A DNA stretch of 64,000 bases from Blasia pusilla (taxonomy: Eukaryota; Marchantiophyta; Marchantiopsida; Blasiales), in assembly GCA_050084515.1 (NCBI GenBank), contig CM114273.1:24056001-24120000 (forward strand). Direction: 5' to 3'. Shown piece after piece: positions 46,801 to 57,109 of this stretch. The stretch's first letter is position 1; each line of letters opens with the position of its first letter. The notes below the pieces were generated by a model. The model saw nothing but the letters and a program-made list of their open reading frames with translations. It made no database searches and was not told the origin of the DNA. The translations under genes and the position numbers were made by a program.

Positions 46801-48958
46801 ATTCACTGCCCAAAGCTGCTGCACTGGCAAGTATTGTGTATTGGGGATCCCAGTCAGGTAAGGAAGACAGGGTTGTAAAGAGCTTCTTGGAAGACACTTG
46901 GAAGCTCTGCACCAACAGTTTGTAAGGCAAGCATTCACACTGTGTGAGAGTGCCTCCCTCCTCTCATATGGTATCGTTTTCACTTCCTCCTCTCCATACA
47001 CCCAACCTAGCCTCTAGCACCATCCAACCAGAGTGCAGGGTCCATGGTTGCATGGCCACGGCAGGCAAGCTGTTCATGGAGGGTAATCCTTTCTAATAAT
47101 TACAGTTTCTTACTTATGTTTATAATGCAGAAATCAATTCAAGCCTGATATTACAAGTGGTGACTGAATTCTGTCAAAAAAAAACTGGGATCCTCAGACA
47201 TTCCAAACTTTGACATTGAGCCAGTGGCCCACTAACATTCCTTCATCTTGATGCCATTTACAGGAGGCGTCAAGTGATGTTTCGCGTTAAGACTAATTCA
47301 CACAGTCGAGGGAATTGAACTTACAGAATTCTGTGTAAAAACAAGTTGAATCCAAAACATGCATTAAAACTACAAGATTTCTTGCTTGTCCTAACAGAAT
47401 GTGTTCATACTGTGCACAGGATTACAAAAACCTCCTTATAAGGTGCAAGCCCCACCTGACTTATCCGGGTACAAATCAGAGTGTTGCTCAAATCGATACT
47501 TTTGGGAATTGAGGTCACCCAACGCAGCAAGTTCATCCGAAGCAGCCCCATAACTTCGCAACTTCATCAGCGCCAGCACATAAAATGTAGCATACACAAT
47601 TTGCTCATATGGAGTTTGTGATAAGGACCTCCTCTTTGCCTCCTTCACCTTGTCTACTATGGCTCTCCAGGCACCTTGCCTCTGTTCAGAACACAATCAA
47701 GAAGCCAAATAATTAGCGAAGAATCGATGCACTTGTGCAAGACGCATAGTGGAAAGGGCAGACACCTAAGTCTGCAGCCACTGCCTGCAGCAGACATTCA
47801 TTCGAACACCTATCTCACAAAATCTAGGCCCAGATCGACAGCCACAGTGGCCTAGAGTCGGAGTCATGGCACCAATCGAGCCGCCTGCATTCCACAACCC
47901 TCGCCTAAATTTTTCGGAATGAGAGGGCACGTGTCCAGCTATCGCCACCAGATGTTCCCACAAACTACATTCTCGCGGAGATCTCTAAGAAGAACAAGCC
48001 CACCATGGTTCAAATCTCTTTGTCTACACAGCTGGGAGTTCGACCCACCAGCAGCCAGCTGATAGCAGCAGTGTAGACAAACCAAATGCTATCACTACGT
48101 TGTCCACAGCATTCTAGCTCCCCTGCCTCCACGTCTGGGAAAGGAGCTCCATTCATGTCCACACGGTGGCACCCTGACTGGCCAAGCTTTCCTGCCTGCA
48201 ATTCTGGGATCGAAGACCCATCCTCCGTTCACAGATAATGAGACTAAATCGCCCACAAAGAAGCTTTCTTTACCAAACGTACTCTTCCCACCATAGGAGG
48301 AACCACAGCATTGCCGACAAAGCGAGCCTCCGATGCCCATAGGTGCGCGTCTGAACGCCTACTGCTGCAATCAAAGTCGCGGGGGCTTCCCGGCTCCAAT
48401 CCTGAAGCTATCTAGTGCAAATGCGAGGAGCGACGAGAAAAATGGGCCCGGAATTCATACCATTAGCTGTTGCAGGCTAGCGATGTCCGACGCAGTGTCC
48501 TTGATCCCAAGTTTCCTCATCTGAGACCCCGCATTCTCCGCAAAATTCCCCCTGTCGTCTCTCAATCTGGAGGACGTCTCCGGCGGCGAATTGGCGGACG
48601 CAGCAGATGCGGCGGACGAGGAACGGAACGGAGGGGAGGAGGATCCCGAACTCGCACTGGACGAATCCCCATACCTTGCTCTGGGAGGCAGAGGCAAAGG
48701 CAGAGGCAGAGGAGGAACGGCAGCAGCAGCTGTTGTTGTTGTTGTTGTTGTACTGGTAGCAGCAGCAGGAGAATGCTCCACCACCATCAGCGGATGCGCC
48801 ATCACTGCAGTGCTTCCGCCGCTCCTCCCTTCCATCGATCGCCCCTCGACAGACAATCCTCCGCCTTTTTCTGCTCCTCCTCCTCCTCCTCCTTCTGTCG
48901 GCCTCGCGACTTCCAAATCGTCGATTCCAGGCGAAGCTCCATCACTCGGCGTCGACAT
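37629..48958 (-). CDS. TRAPPC12: TRAPPC12-like TRAPP subunit, five exons
   Basis: The spliced coding sequence joins 37629-37853, 38090-38761, 38882-38997, 47456-47681 and 48461-48958 on the minus strand: 1737 nt, 578 residues, with reading frame kept at every junction. Residues 1-150 are low-complexity and probably disordered (Gly, Thr, Ala, Ser, Pro runs). Residues 167-280 hold the conserved start of the plant family ([48 protein letters not shown]). Residues 281-504 include a Ser/Asp/Glu-rich insert and then TPR-like helices ([40 protein letters not shown]). The end is [13 protein letters not shown] to [14 protein letters not shown], as in the Arabidopsis homologue as I recall it. TRAPPC12 is a TRAPP tethering subunit acting in ER-Golgi and autophagy-related traffic; that role is by homology. 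Intron 2 (38998-47455) is swollen by transposons. Confidence 0.93.
38090..38761 (-). CDS. TRAPPC12: TRAPPC12 exon 4
   Basis: The acceptor is 'aatctgcag' and the donor GTATGCC. It carries an N-terminal acidic/Ser-rich insert and the TPR-like core, ending with VVAANNK. Intron 3 before it is 120 bp and intron 4 after it is 236 bp. Confidence 0.92.
38882..38997 (-). CDS. TRAPPC12: TRAPPC12 exon 3
   Basis: This 116-nt exon is too short to show as a long open frame. Its acceptor is 'attttgcag' and its donor is GTAAGTG. It encodes [19 protein letters not shown] through [12 protein letters not shown], which continues the family sequence exactly from exon 2. Confidence 0.9.
39290..39705 (+). repeat. 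~420-bp repeat R1, left copy, in TRAPPC12 intron 2
   Basis: It shares a long ordered set of phrases with 46665-47085, including 'aagctgctgcactgg', 'gtgtattggggatccca', 'gacacttggaagctc' and 'cctcctctcatatgg'. The last ~60 bp matches the fragment at 22280-22345. It probably derives from the 3' end of a LINE. Confidence 0.7.
40115..43235 (+). mobile_element. Decayed LINE A (endonuclease plus reverse transcriptase)
   Basis: Fragments of a plant endonuclease/reverse-transcriptase ORF occur in order on the plus strand, broken by stops and frameshifts. An endonuclease-like segment lies at 40160-40530 ([15 protein letters not shown]). Reverse-transcriptase segments follow near 41560-41600 ([13 protein letters not shown]), at 41730-41800 ([19 protein letters not shown]) and near 41890-41930 ([10 protein letters not shown], the catalytic YADD box). 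C-terminal sequence runs past 42900. The 3' end at about 43200-43235 has 'caataaatc' followed by ATTC repeats, a typical short-repeat LINE tail. It is antisense to the host gene. Confidence 0.85.
43310..43810 (+). mobile_element. LINE fragment duplicated from LINE B interior
   Basis: The segment 43310-43680 matches LINE B at 44400-45065 ('gctgagattgttgttggaag', 'aaggccct.aaggggaaa', 'gattttgtt.agatccaa') with a deletion of about 300 bp. It lies between LINE A and the longer LINE B copy. Confidence 0.65.
43838..46630 (+). mobile_element. Decayed LINE B with internal hexanucleotide expansion
   Basis: An endonuclease-like segment lies at about 43900-44260, ending with the DHSPVW motif. A reverse-transcriptase segment runs from 45030 to 45420 ([27 protein letters not shown]). 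The region that should carry the YADD catalytic box is missing between about 45420 and 45540. A later segment ([15 protein letters not shown]) runs into the (TGGTAC)n tract, and the C-terminal part resumes at 45862 ([19 protein letters not shown]) to about 46540. An A-run at 46616-46627 marks the 3' end. Stops and frameshifts make it inactive. Confidence 0.85.
45613..45861. repeat. Pure (TGGTAC)41.5 hexanucleotide tract
   Basis: The tract is 249 bp of unbroken TGGTAC units with no interruption I can see. Six is a multiple of three, so all frames stay open on both strands and read dipeptide repeats (Trp-Tyr, Val-Leu, Gly-Thr and antisense Gln-Tyr, Pro-Val). It sits inside LINE B coding sequence, between [10 protein letters not shown] and GEHKIPRV, in TRAPPC12 intron 2. 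Confidence 0.98.
46665..47085 (+). repeat. ~420-bp repeat R1, right copy
   Basis: This is a direct copy of 39290-39705, about 7.4 kb away, and directly follows the A-run of LINE B. The two copies bracket both LINEs in intron 2. Divergence between copies is substantial, so they are not recent LTRs. Confidence 0.7.
47086..47455 (-). other. 5' end of TRAPPC12 intron 2, unique DNA
   Basis: Between repeat R1 and exon 2. Nothing recognisable beyond the splice donor. Confidence 0.4.
47456..47681 (-). CDS. TRAPPC12: TRAPPC12 exon 2
   Basis: The acceptor 'gaacag' precedes RQGAWRAIV. The exon ends in phase 1 after DKSG at donor GTGGGG, and the split codon is completed by exon 3. Conserved family sequence supports it strongly. 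Confidence 0.9.
47682..48460 (-). other. TRAPPC12 intron 1 (779 bp)
   Basis: GT-AG intron in phase 0. I see no internal gene or repeat of note. Confidence 0.75.
48461..48958 (-). CDS. TRAPPC12: TRAPPC12 exon 1
   Basis: Starts at the ATG at 48958 and ends at SLQQLM with donor GTATGA. A (TTG)n microsatellite encodes seven threonines, and GGA-type runs encode glycines. These low-complexity tracts are likely length-variable between individuals. Confidence 0.85.
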
Positions 48959-48979
48959 TCACCCGGTTCGTCTCGATGC

Positions 48980-49440
48980 CTGCTCCTGCACCTCCTCGTC
49001 CCACCGGCACTGCGATTTCACTCGCTAATCTCGTCCTGAAAACCCTCGGAGCCGCTGCGTCTTCTGCTGCTATCCCTCCGACTTCTTCCTCCTCCTCCTC
49101 CTCCCACCGGCACTGCGATTTCACTCCCTAATCTCGTCCTCAAAACCCACGGGATCGCTGCTTCTTCTCCTGTCTCTCCGACTTCTGCATCTCCTTCTCT
49201 TCCTCTTCCTCTTCCTTCCTCCCACCACCGCGACTGCGCCTAGTTTCGTCTTGAAATTCTGCTGCGACTCCCGCAACCGCGACTGCGATTCGATCTTTCT
49301 TCCGCGCCTCCCGCCACCGCGACTGCCATTTCGCTCTCTAGTCCTGTCCTGAAATCCTGCGCCTCCCGCCTCCGCGAGCGCGATTTGGTCTGTCGCCTGC
49401 TCCCACCACAACCGCGACTGCGTTCTCGCTCGCCAGTACT
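48980..49440. repeat. ~105-bp diverged tandem repeats upstream of TRAPPC12
   Basis: The phrase 'cccaccgg.actgcgatttc' followed by 'ctaatctcgtcct.aaaacc' recurs at about 48998 and 49103. Looser copies ('ccaccgcgactgc', 'gtcctgaaat') lie at 49219, 49309, 49364 and 49402. The region covers the probable promoter and 5' UTR and is GA-rich on the gene strand. Confidence 0.65.
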
Positions 49441-50055
49441 GTCCTAGACTCTCGCGCAGTTCCGGACAAGCTTGTTTGGTACTTTGCGTCTGCGTTTCGG
49501 TTTGCGTTTACGTCCGTTTAGGAGCACCACCGGACCCCTCACCATAGTGTGAGAATGCAGAGCAGTTAGTCCTCCCTCCTGGCCCGGGTTTGAGTGACGG
49601 GTCCCCGAACCCCTTCCCCTTATCGGAATCGGAATGTCCCACTCGTGCTTGCCGGTAGTAGTTTCCCAGCAACAGTTTTTCGGGCTTGGCTCTCGGATAT
49701 CCGGGGTAAGATATCCCCAACCCACATGAATGGGTTGTGGATGGTGGGATGGATGGTATGGCATACATGTGCGATTTGAATTTCAAATCGACAAGGTTAT
49801 AAATCCAGGCCACAAGAGCGAACGCAAGGAGGGCGCCCAAGTGGCTGTTGTCGGAGAGTCGTGGAGCCCACGTCGATGCTGCTAGATAGGAGGGAGCCCA
49901 GGTCGATGCTGCTGGAGAGGCCATCGACTGTTGGAGAGCCCAGGTCCATGCGTAGAGCATCAATTGCTGATTTCGGAACAACTTCGTACATTTCAGATCT
50001 GGTTCTCAACGTGAAGGTGACCTACATCACCTCCTGGAGAACTTCAATCTGTTGT
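49441..50055. other. Intergenic DNA with a ~34-bp tandem duplication
   Basis: The phrase 'gagccca.gtcgatgctgct' repeats at about 49866 and 49896, with a partial third copy near 49939. No gene is supported. Confidence 0.45.
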
Positions 50056-50059
50056 CATC

Positions 50060-50104
50060 ATTGGAGATGGACGTGTTTATTAACACAACACGTCCATCTC
50101 CAAT
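50060..50104. repeat. Perfect 18-bp inverted repeat, 9-nt loop
   Basis: Arms at 50060-50077 and 50087-50104 are exact complements (attggagatggacgtgtt and its reverse complement), with loop 'tattaacac'. The stem is too short for a typical plant miRNA precursor. Confidence 0.8.
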
Positions 50105-50394
50105 TCCCCGTCCGTTGTAGAGATTTGGACTCCGTATTTCCGCTCTATTTCAATTTGATAAGTAAAAAATGTATCGTCCAAGTGTATTAGTTGGGTGTAG
50201 GTGGTGCAAGTGACAATAACACTCAAGGATTGGCCTTAAGTGCCTAAGTTTTAAACATTTGGCTCTCACAGTGAAAGCAACGGAAGATACCTTTCAGTTT
50301 ACAACGTCTCATTGGGAATTATGTCCCTTTTATACCTTGGAGTTTGGTTGTATCATGTCTGTCTATCACACAGAGATTAGCTTGATTGTAGGAT

Positions 50395-50855
50395 CCTTTT
50401 GTGGGTTATTCTTACATCCGTGCCCTACGAAGTGAACTGTGGAATCCTCTGCATTTGTGGGTTATTGTAACATCTGTGTCCCTTAAGTGAACTCTGGAAT
50501 GCATTCCATATACAAAGGATTGTAGAGGATTTTAGGTGATTTCCCTTGCATCTTTATTTGTGTAGAGAAATTCATCCTGTAGTTATTCTCGCAGTAATTG
50601 TGTAGGTGTATTACGAACCGCATAGGACAATGTCTTGTAAATATGTGGTATCGTTTGTGGATTATTCTGACATCCGTGTCCCTGGAAGTGAACTTTGGAA
50701 TTCATTCCATATGCAAAGGATTGTAGAGGATTTTAGGTGATTTCCCTTGTATCTTTGTTTGTGTAGAGAAATTCATCATGTCGTTATTCTCGCAATTAAT
50801 GTGTAGGTGTATTACAAACCGTATGGGACAATGTCCCGTACATATGTGGGAACCC
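50395..50855. repeat. 200-bp tandem duplication with partial third copy
   Basis: 'tttgtgg.ttatt.t.acatc' starts at 50454 and 50654, exactly 200 bp apart, and the following sequence matches closely through 'gtgtaggtgtattac'. A shorter copy of the first ~50 bp lies at 50395-50445. Nature unknown; it may derive from an LTR. Confidence 0.8.
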
Positions 50856-50859
50856 CATT

Positions 50860-51430
50860 TTTGCAATCTCAAGAATGCATTCTATTTGTACAATGCCATC
50901 ACATATATACAAAAATGCTTATTGGTGTCAAACTGTCATTCGTGTAGCTCAATTAATTGAGTGTAAATTGCCAAATACTAAGATTTCCAACACTAACATC
51001 TTCCTAACATTTGTCCCGAACAATCAACCGTTTAAGACAAATTGTCTGAAATAGTCTTTCTGATCCATCACCATAGAAAGAAATAAACTTTGAAAAACAC
51101 ATGGTATATCTATGAGCTCCCACCACGACACTTTGGCGAAAACTCCATGCGCAATGGCCCACATTGTTGGAATTCCTTCCTAACGGTCCCGAAATTTCTG
51201 GTAGCAAATGCAAATTTTTTGAAAAATAGCTTTTCAATAATTTAGTAAAAAATACTCTTGATAGTAGAAAATAACTCTTCTTTGTACACCAGTGATAGTG
51301 TCAAGTTGGTGTTTACAATTTTGCTCTTTGTTCTTCCAGCTTTTTTTTTATTATTTGAATTTGTTAGATATGTAAATATGCATCATACGAAAACTTGGTT
51401 TGTTCCTATTTTGAGTGAAGGTTATATATT
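50860..51430. other. AT-rich DNA, no gene seen
   Basis: A short plus-strand frame at 51258-51479 has a hydrophobic stretch but no family signature, and I do not call it. Confidence 0.35.
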
Positions 51431-51432
51431 AA

Positions 51433-51753
51433 ATGCGTATGGATTCAAACCAATCAAATCATCAAAAAGGGGCTACTAAGCCTCCCCATATCACTATTAG
51501 AAAAGCCATATTGGAGGAAGAGGTAGAGCTGCAAAAATTTGAACAAGTGGAAGTTGAGTTCAAGCGACGAGGAGAGGAAGTTGACAAATTCTACATAGAA
51601 TGTGCAATTGATGACCTAGAGGAGGAAGAGAGGGCTGAAGCTATGGCATACATGATGAACTTTGAGTGGGAAGAACAACTTGCTAAATACAAGAAGAAAA
51701 GTGACGAGGAGGAGGAAAGATGGCGGAATATAAAGAATTGGTCACCAAAATGA
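51433..51753 (+). CDS. Possible small charged protein or gene fragment
   Basis: The frame encodes 106 residues, strongly rich in Glu and Lys, with long helical segments from about residue 27 to 98 (EEEVELQKFEQVEVEFKRR, LEEEERAEAMAYMM, EEERWRNIKNW). I do not recognise a family. The composition is more protein-like than other frames nearby, but AT-rich purine-heavy DNA can also produce such runs. No splice sites or partner exons were identified. It could be an exon of a captured gene or a transposon fragment. Confidence 0.25.
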   Translation: MRMDSNQSNHQKGATKPPHITIRKAILEEEVELQKFEQVEVEFKRRGEEVDKFYIECAIDDLEEEERAEAMAYMMNFEWEEQLAKYKKKSDEEEERWRNIKNWSPK

Positions 51754-52099
51754 AACAAGATGATCACTTCTAGATTGATGTTGGGGTAGGATACTAGATA
51801 GATATATTATGTTGTAAATAAAAAAGTTGTACCCTAAGTTGTAAGAGCAAAGTCACTAATATGCTTTGTGGAAATACTTTCTTTATACGTGGAAACATAT
51901 TTTTGTTAGTTTACAAAAAAATAGTGAATCTTGACTCTCTTGTCTCATGTATTATATTTCTTGTGAAGAGTGAAATTCCTCATGTTTCTATGTTGTTGTC
52001 ATCTATTGTGCCGATAAATTACTTAAATCAGTCTTTTGGATTATGTGTAAAGGGAAAGGATCCTATTTGGCCCTATTTGTTACGAAATAGGTTGTGAAG

Positions 52100-54600
52100 T
52101 AGTCTGTGGCCTTCTCATGGGATGGTAAAATCCATCCCCTAAACCTTCCATCCCCTAAACTTTGCCAAAATAGAGTTGCAAGAGTTTTTCTTCTAAAAAT
52201 ACTGGAAAAATACGAAGAAAAAAAAATCTGATATTTTTAGAATTAAATGACAACGTGTGTTCCACTTGAAAATCAACTGTCCCATTTTCACTCCTTTACA
52301 TGAAAAAGTGTCAGAGGAAAACACCCCTTATGCATTTTTCCTTACTATTATTTCTCCTTGTGTTCAAGATTGAAGATCACTCATAAAAACCCTGCAATAA
52401 ATACTAACGTGGACATCACTTTCTCCTAATTCCACAGTGTTGTTTACCAAACAATGAGTACAAGAGATGAAGATGATGATGATGGGGATAACACTCAAAC
52501 CATGGGATGTGGTATAACTTTTTGAAAAGAGCATTTTCCTTACCACTTTTTCTCTTTGTATTCAAGATTTAATCTCCTTGGTCAAAACCCTACAAGCAAT
52601 ATTCCTATGGACATCATTATCTCCTGATTCCACATTATTGTTTATCAAAAAATCAATACTATATCGAGAGGATGATAGGGATAATACTCATACCATGGGA
52701 TATGGCCAAAAAAAAAATTTTAAGCATCTTGATTACTACTTGGAAGCTACACAAAAGAACTCTACTGTCGGAGATCTTATTGCACCTTGCATTGTATCAT
52801 TGCTTCTACTTTCTGAAAAGTTGAGTCAGTGAGATGAAGGAATCAAATTAGTACACAATCATAGTTCTACATGTACATCTACTTTAGTTCAATCAAATAC
52901 AATAACAGATCTACATCTACAGAGATCCCTGAAAATCATCTTCACTTGTGCAATAAACATCCAGGAGTTGTTAAGTGAATGGTGAGATAAATCATTTCAT
53001 GACATTTAGCCCCTGCCAGTAGAATGCCTTATGCACTTTCCTTACCAATGTTTCCCACTCAAATTCTGTTATCCCTCAACAATGAACAATGTTAATAGAT
53101 AAGCATTCTAAGTGATTGAAGTGAAGTGTGTGCATTCATTGAGATATAGTGAAGGGTTTACATTCACCAAAAATGTATTTCTTACATACCTAATGAAACC
53201 GGGTTGGCCTCCAAATTTGGACACACTAAAATGGTTAAGTTTAGGCTTTTCACATAAAGTTTCATGTGACGATGTCCTTCTATTTTGCAACGAACATCCA
53301 TGAACTGCATTGTTAAGGTGAGTTTATCATATCACGGAGATTCAGCCTTTGCCACTGGAATGCCTTATCTACTTTCCCTACAAATGTTTCTCCTTGTGGT
53401 CAAGATTCAAAATCACTTCTAAAAGGCCTTAAAGTTATATTCCCATAGACATCACTATTTGCTTATTTCCCACTTTACTATTGGAATTTCTATATATGTA
53501 AATTCTACCCTAAACTCATTATAACCAAAATTGTGGGATTGGTCTGTTTCCATTTATATGGTAAGAAAATATAGATGTATTGTCTTCAATAGATGTAATA
53601 CCTATTCAAACTGATTGGAAAAGGTTATTGAAAATCAATATTCATCACTATATTTCATATGATATTGTGTTGACACGAGAATCACCAAGTTAGACCATCT
53701 ATAATTATGATAACAAGCAAGGAGAAGTTGGAGAAGAAAATGATTGTTGCCCTTGTTTCATAGTGGAAGGTTGGGTAAAGTTTCCTCTTACCCATTGTCC
53801 TACTATTTTGCAATGAAGTGCCAAGAATACCAATGTGAATGGTAAAGTAATTGATACAAGGAAGTCGAGCCCATAGGTCATGAGTGCTTTATGATGTTAA
53901 CTTATAAATAATTTTCTTTGGTCAAAATTCAAGATAAGTAATCAAGGATTAGTGATAGAAAAAAAAAAAGTCTCTTAATTCTACATTGTTGACCCTAAAT
54001 TAAGTGAATGGGTCTGGAATGCCTTGTTTTAATTTCCCTTTTCTCTGTTACTCTGAAGGAATTTCCTTCAGAGGTGAAAATGATTTTTGATATTCGAACG
54101 TGGAAGGTTGGGTAAATTTTCCTCTAATACACAATCCCACTGTTTTGCACTAAAGTGACAGGAATTGCAATGTGAATGGTCAAGTAAATCATATATTGAA
54201 ATAAAAACCTTGGCTCTGGAATACCTTATGATATTTGCTTCGTGTTGTTTGTTGATTAATGTTTCTCCAGGTGGAGGGGTGAAGATTTTAGATCAGTAAT
54301 CAAAGGCTTGAAGATATATTATCAATATCTCCATGTCCTACATTGCTGTTTACCATTACATTTTGTGCTTGGGCAAGGTTTTTGCAAACACCAATCACCA
54401 ACTAAGACATGTTACAATAGTGCTAACAAGCAAGGAGAGGATGAAAAGAAAGCACAAGAGATCAACAGTGTGAAGGGTATATGAGATTGCTAAACCGTGA
54501 TATATTGTTGGTTGTTCCCTCTAGATTAATGTGGATTGGTCTCTATGGCTCTTGGACAATGTGTTTTCTCCTAACTTCCCCTTTCCACAACCAAGATGAA
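52100..54600. repeat. Decayed repeat field (shared ~130-bp phrase)
   Basis: Variants of 'ccttat.catttttccttac', 'tttctccttgtg.tcaagatt' and 'ccta..gacatcact.t.tcc' recur near 52325, 52530, 53027, 53363 and 54230, with irregular spacing of 200-500 bp. The copies are very diverged. No coding sequence is supported in the interval. Confidence 0.5.
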
Positions 54601-56300
54601 AGGAAATATGCGAGCATGGCAATCGGTCTCTAGGGAGCTACAGGAGTCGGAGAGAACACGAGTTATACGCTAAACGTGAGGCCAAACAAAAGTTAGGAGA
54701 TTGTGTAAAAAATAGTGATAAAAGCCGACGGTCTACTACTATCGGACAAATTTCTTACTGTGTTTACAATCCGAACCCTATTGGAAGAGAGTTGGTTCAT
54801 ATTGAACGGTCCACTAAACCAAGAGAAAGAAACAGAGATAGAGAACCCTAAAGCAAGCAACTCGTGCATCAAGAAATAAGGTTGAAGAAGACACAAGAGT
54901 AAATAATAAATGGATGGAGTGACAATTGGGAGGAAGATTTACCACACAAAGTGGAACCTCCCTATGGGCTCGGACTCCGGAGCTACCAGACCGATTAAAA
55001 TAGTCATTTCACCTTTTCACACGCAATACAAATAGAGGGATAGAATTACAGTGCACGAGAAAAAATATAAAAATAATTGGAGCGGATTCAAAGTGAATAT
55101 TTGAACATACCTATCAGAGACAACAAGCCTGATGCCATCAAGTATCTCGAAATCACCAATGTGTTTAGCCTCCTCGAAACTTTCGGAGCCCCTTTTTGTA
55201 ATGACGATCGCCTTACTTTGACCACCCACCAAAACCCATAAGTATTCCAATAAACGTCACAAAATTTCTCACCCGGTTGTTGCCTCTACTTCGATCAAAG
55301 GTGCTAAACAGCCTGCCCGATCTTATCTACCAAGCATTTTAGGAATGTCAAGAATGAGTTGAAGGTTTCTCTCCTTGCGTAGCGCCGCCAAAACCTTGTT
55401 CTTGCTCATTGGTGCATCGTTGTTGGAGTAGAGTCAGGAAAGTGGAGGCATCGATCTCCAAACGGAAGGAGATCATGCACAACGAGCTGATGGTTGGATT
55501 AGAAGACCCCTAGATCTGCACCGTTCAATCAAGGACAAGCTATCATTCGTCACGCAAAGAAGGCGGGGATTGACTAAGGAGCCGCTCATTGGTGGCAGCC
55601 AAGATTGAGCCTCCAACCAGACCTTGGAGTGCCGATAAATGGAGGGAGGGCCAAAGAAGGCGTCATTTGTCCACGATCTCACTTGACGGTCGTCGCCCGC
55701 ATTCATGTCAGCATCAATGATGCACCATGGAAGCACATGACCATGGCATGTGGGTAGGATGGGTTTATGAATGAACTCGCGACCCTCTTCGGATATCCAA
55801 CCCACATGGCAGATTGATATTTGGGCGTCGGCCGACAGTATCCTTCCGACGTGGATGATAGCGGATAGGGTTTGGGATAACGGATGGGTAGGGACCGTAG
55901 GGGGGGATTTTGGGGGGTCTGGAGTTTTAGAACCTAGAGCCAATAAAGGCTTTGACTTTGGGACTATAGAGCTCCCACCAGACATGTCAATTTACAATAA
56001 GGAGGGTGTTGACAAGTGTGCGGCCAACTTTGGAGGCCTAGTGTGAGGGTCGGATGTAAGCATACAGATAAATAGGGCGACTCAACTTAAATTCCATAGT
56101 AATGGACGTCATGTCTATATTTTCCTTCATGGTTTTATGATTTTTTAGTGCGGGGTGTCGGCGGAGGTGGATGCATGCCACCTAACATCCCGTTCCTTTT
56201 TGAACGTCAAGGCCACACTCTAGATTATGTACTTTGCACAATTACTTAAAATGAAGGACATACTATAGAACTAGTATGTGGCTCCTAATATGCTGCTAAA
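54601..56300. other. Intergenic DNA, no supported gene
   Basis: A minus-strand frame at 55473-55985 (170 residues) and another at 55017-55250 look somewhat protein-like, but match no family I recognise. They could be exons of an unknown gene or random. Confidence 0.3.
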
Positions 56301-56306
56301 AAAGTA

Positions 56307-56335
56307 CTAGTTGGTGCCCATGTGATGCACGGATG
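56307..56335 (-). mobile_element. Helitron-like 3' terminus (candidate 1)
   Basis: On the minus strand an imperfect hairpin 'ccgtgcatcacatgg' is followed 7 nt later by CTAG and then T, as expected for a Helitron end inserted between A and T. Confidence 0.35.
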
Positions 56336-56689
56336 TATAATTTTGAATCACCCATCCTAAATGTATAATTGAATTTGAGCGATCCTATTGGCTTAGACAA
56401 CGAGCGATTCTATTGGCTGAAAAAGGATATGCGTCTAAAGAAGAGGTGATCTCAAAATGAAGAGGCACTCTCCAACAATAATATCGATGAGTTATATAGT
56501 TGGAGCATTAGGCATAATAGTGGTTGCGAACCTAATGCTTGGAATTGTGTGCAATACATGCATAAGGAGTGATTTTACAAACCTACTTTTTTTGCAATCG
56601 GTGGAGAAATGAACATAATTTGATATGGTAATGGGAAGTTGCTTTTAGAAAGCACCAAAATAGTAAGTATGTTTATAAACAAAAAACTA

Positions 56690-56726
56690 CTAGCTAGGAC
56701 CCGTGAGGAACCGTGCAATGCACGAT
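56690..56726 (-). mobile_element. Helitron-like 3' terminus (candidate 2)
   Basis: The minus strand reads 'cgtgcattgcacg' (palindromic), then 'gttcctcacgggtcctagctag' split by the end, and T. A 'ctagctag' doublet makes the exact end ambiguous. Confidence 0.35.
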
Positions 56727-57085
56727 CCTGTACATATATAGGTGCCCGGTCATGTAATTATACATGTATACGTGCCCTATTAGAAAAAAAAAGTATCACG
56801 TGTCATAAATTCCTAAACTTAAAAAGACATGTGTCTAACTTTGAAGTTATTGCCATTTCAGAAACATTCCTCAAATTATGTTATAGATGCAACGTAGTGC
56901 ACATGACCTCTATCAAATAGAGGTATAAAGTTTGACAATGCAAAATCCTAGCCAGCATGTGACCAAGCCATGTAGAGAATGCTTTTAATGTGGCAAACAA
57001 GCATCAAAAAAGAAATTGAAAAATTCAATAGTAGAAGTAAGTTTTTTTTTATATATGTAAAACAAATTTTATATACATATATATA

Positions 57086-57108
57086 CTAGTAGATATGGCA
57101 CATATGTG
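57086..57108 (-). mobile_element. Helitron-like 3' terminus (candidate 3)
   Basis: The minus strand carries the perfect palindrome 'cacatatgtg', then 9 nt, then CTAG followed by T. It is AT-rich, so chance is possible. Confidence 0.25.
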
Positions 57109-57109
57109 A

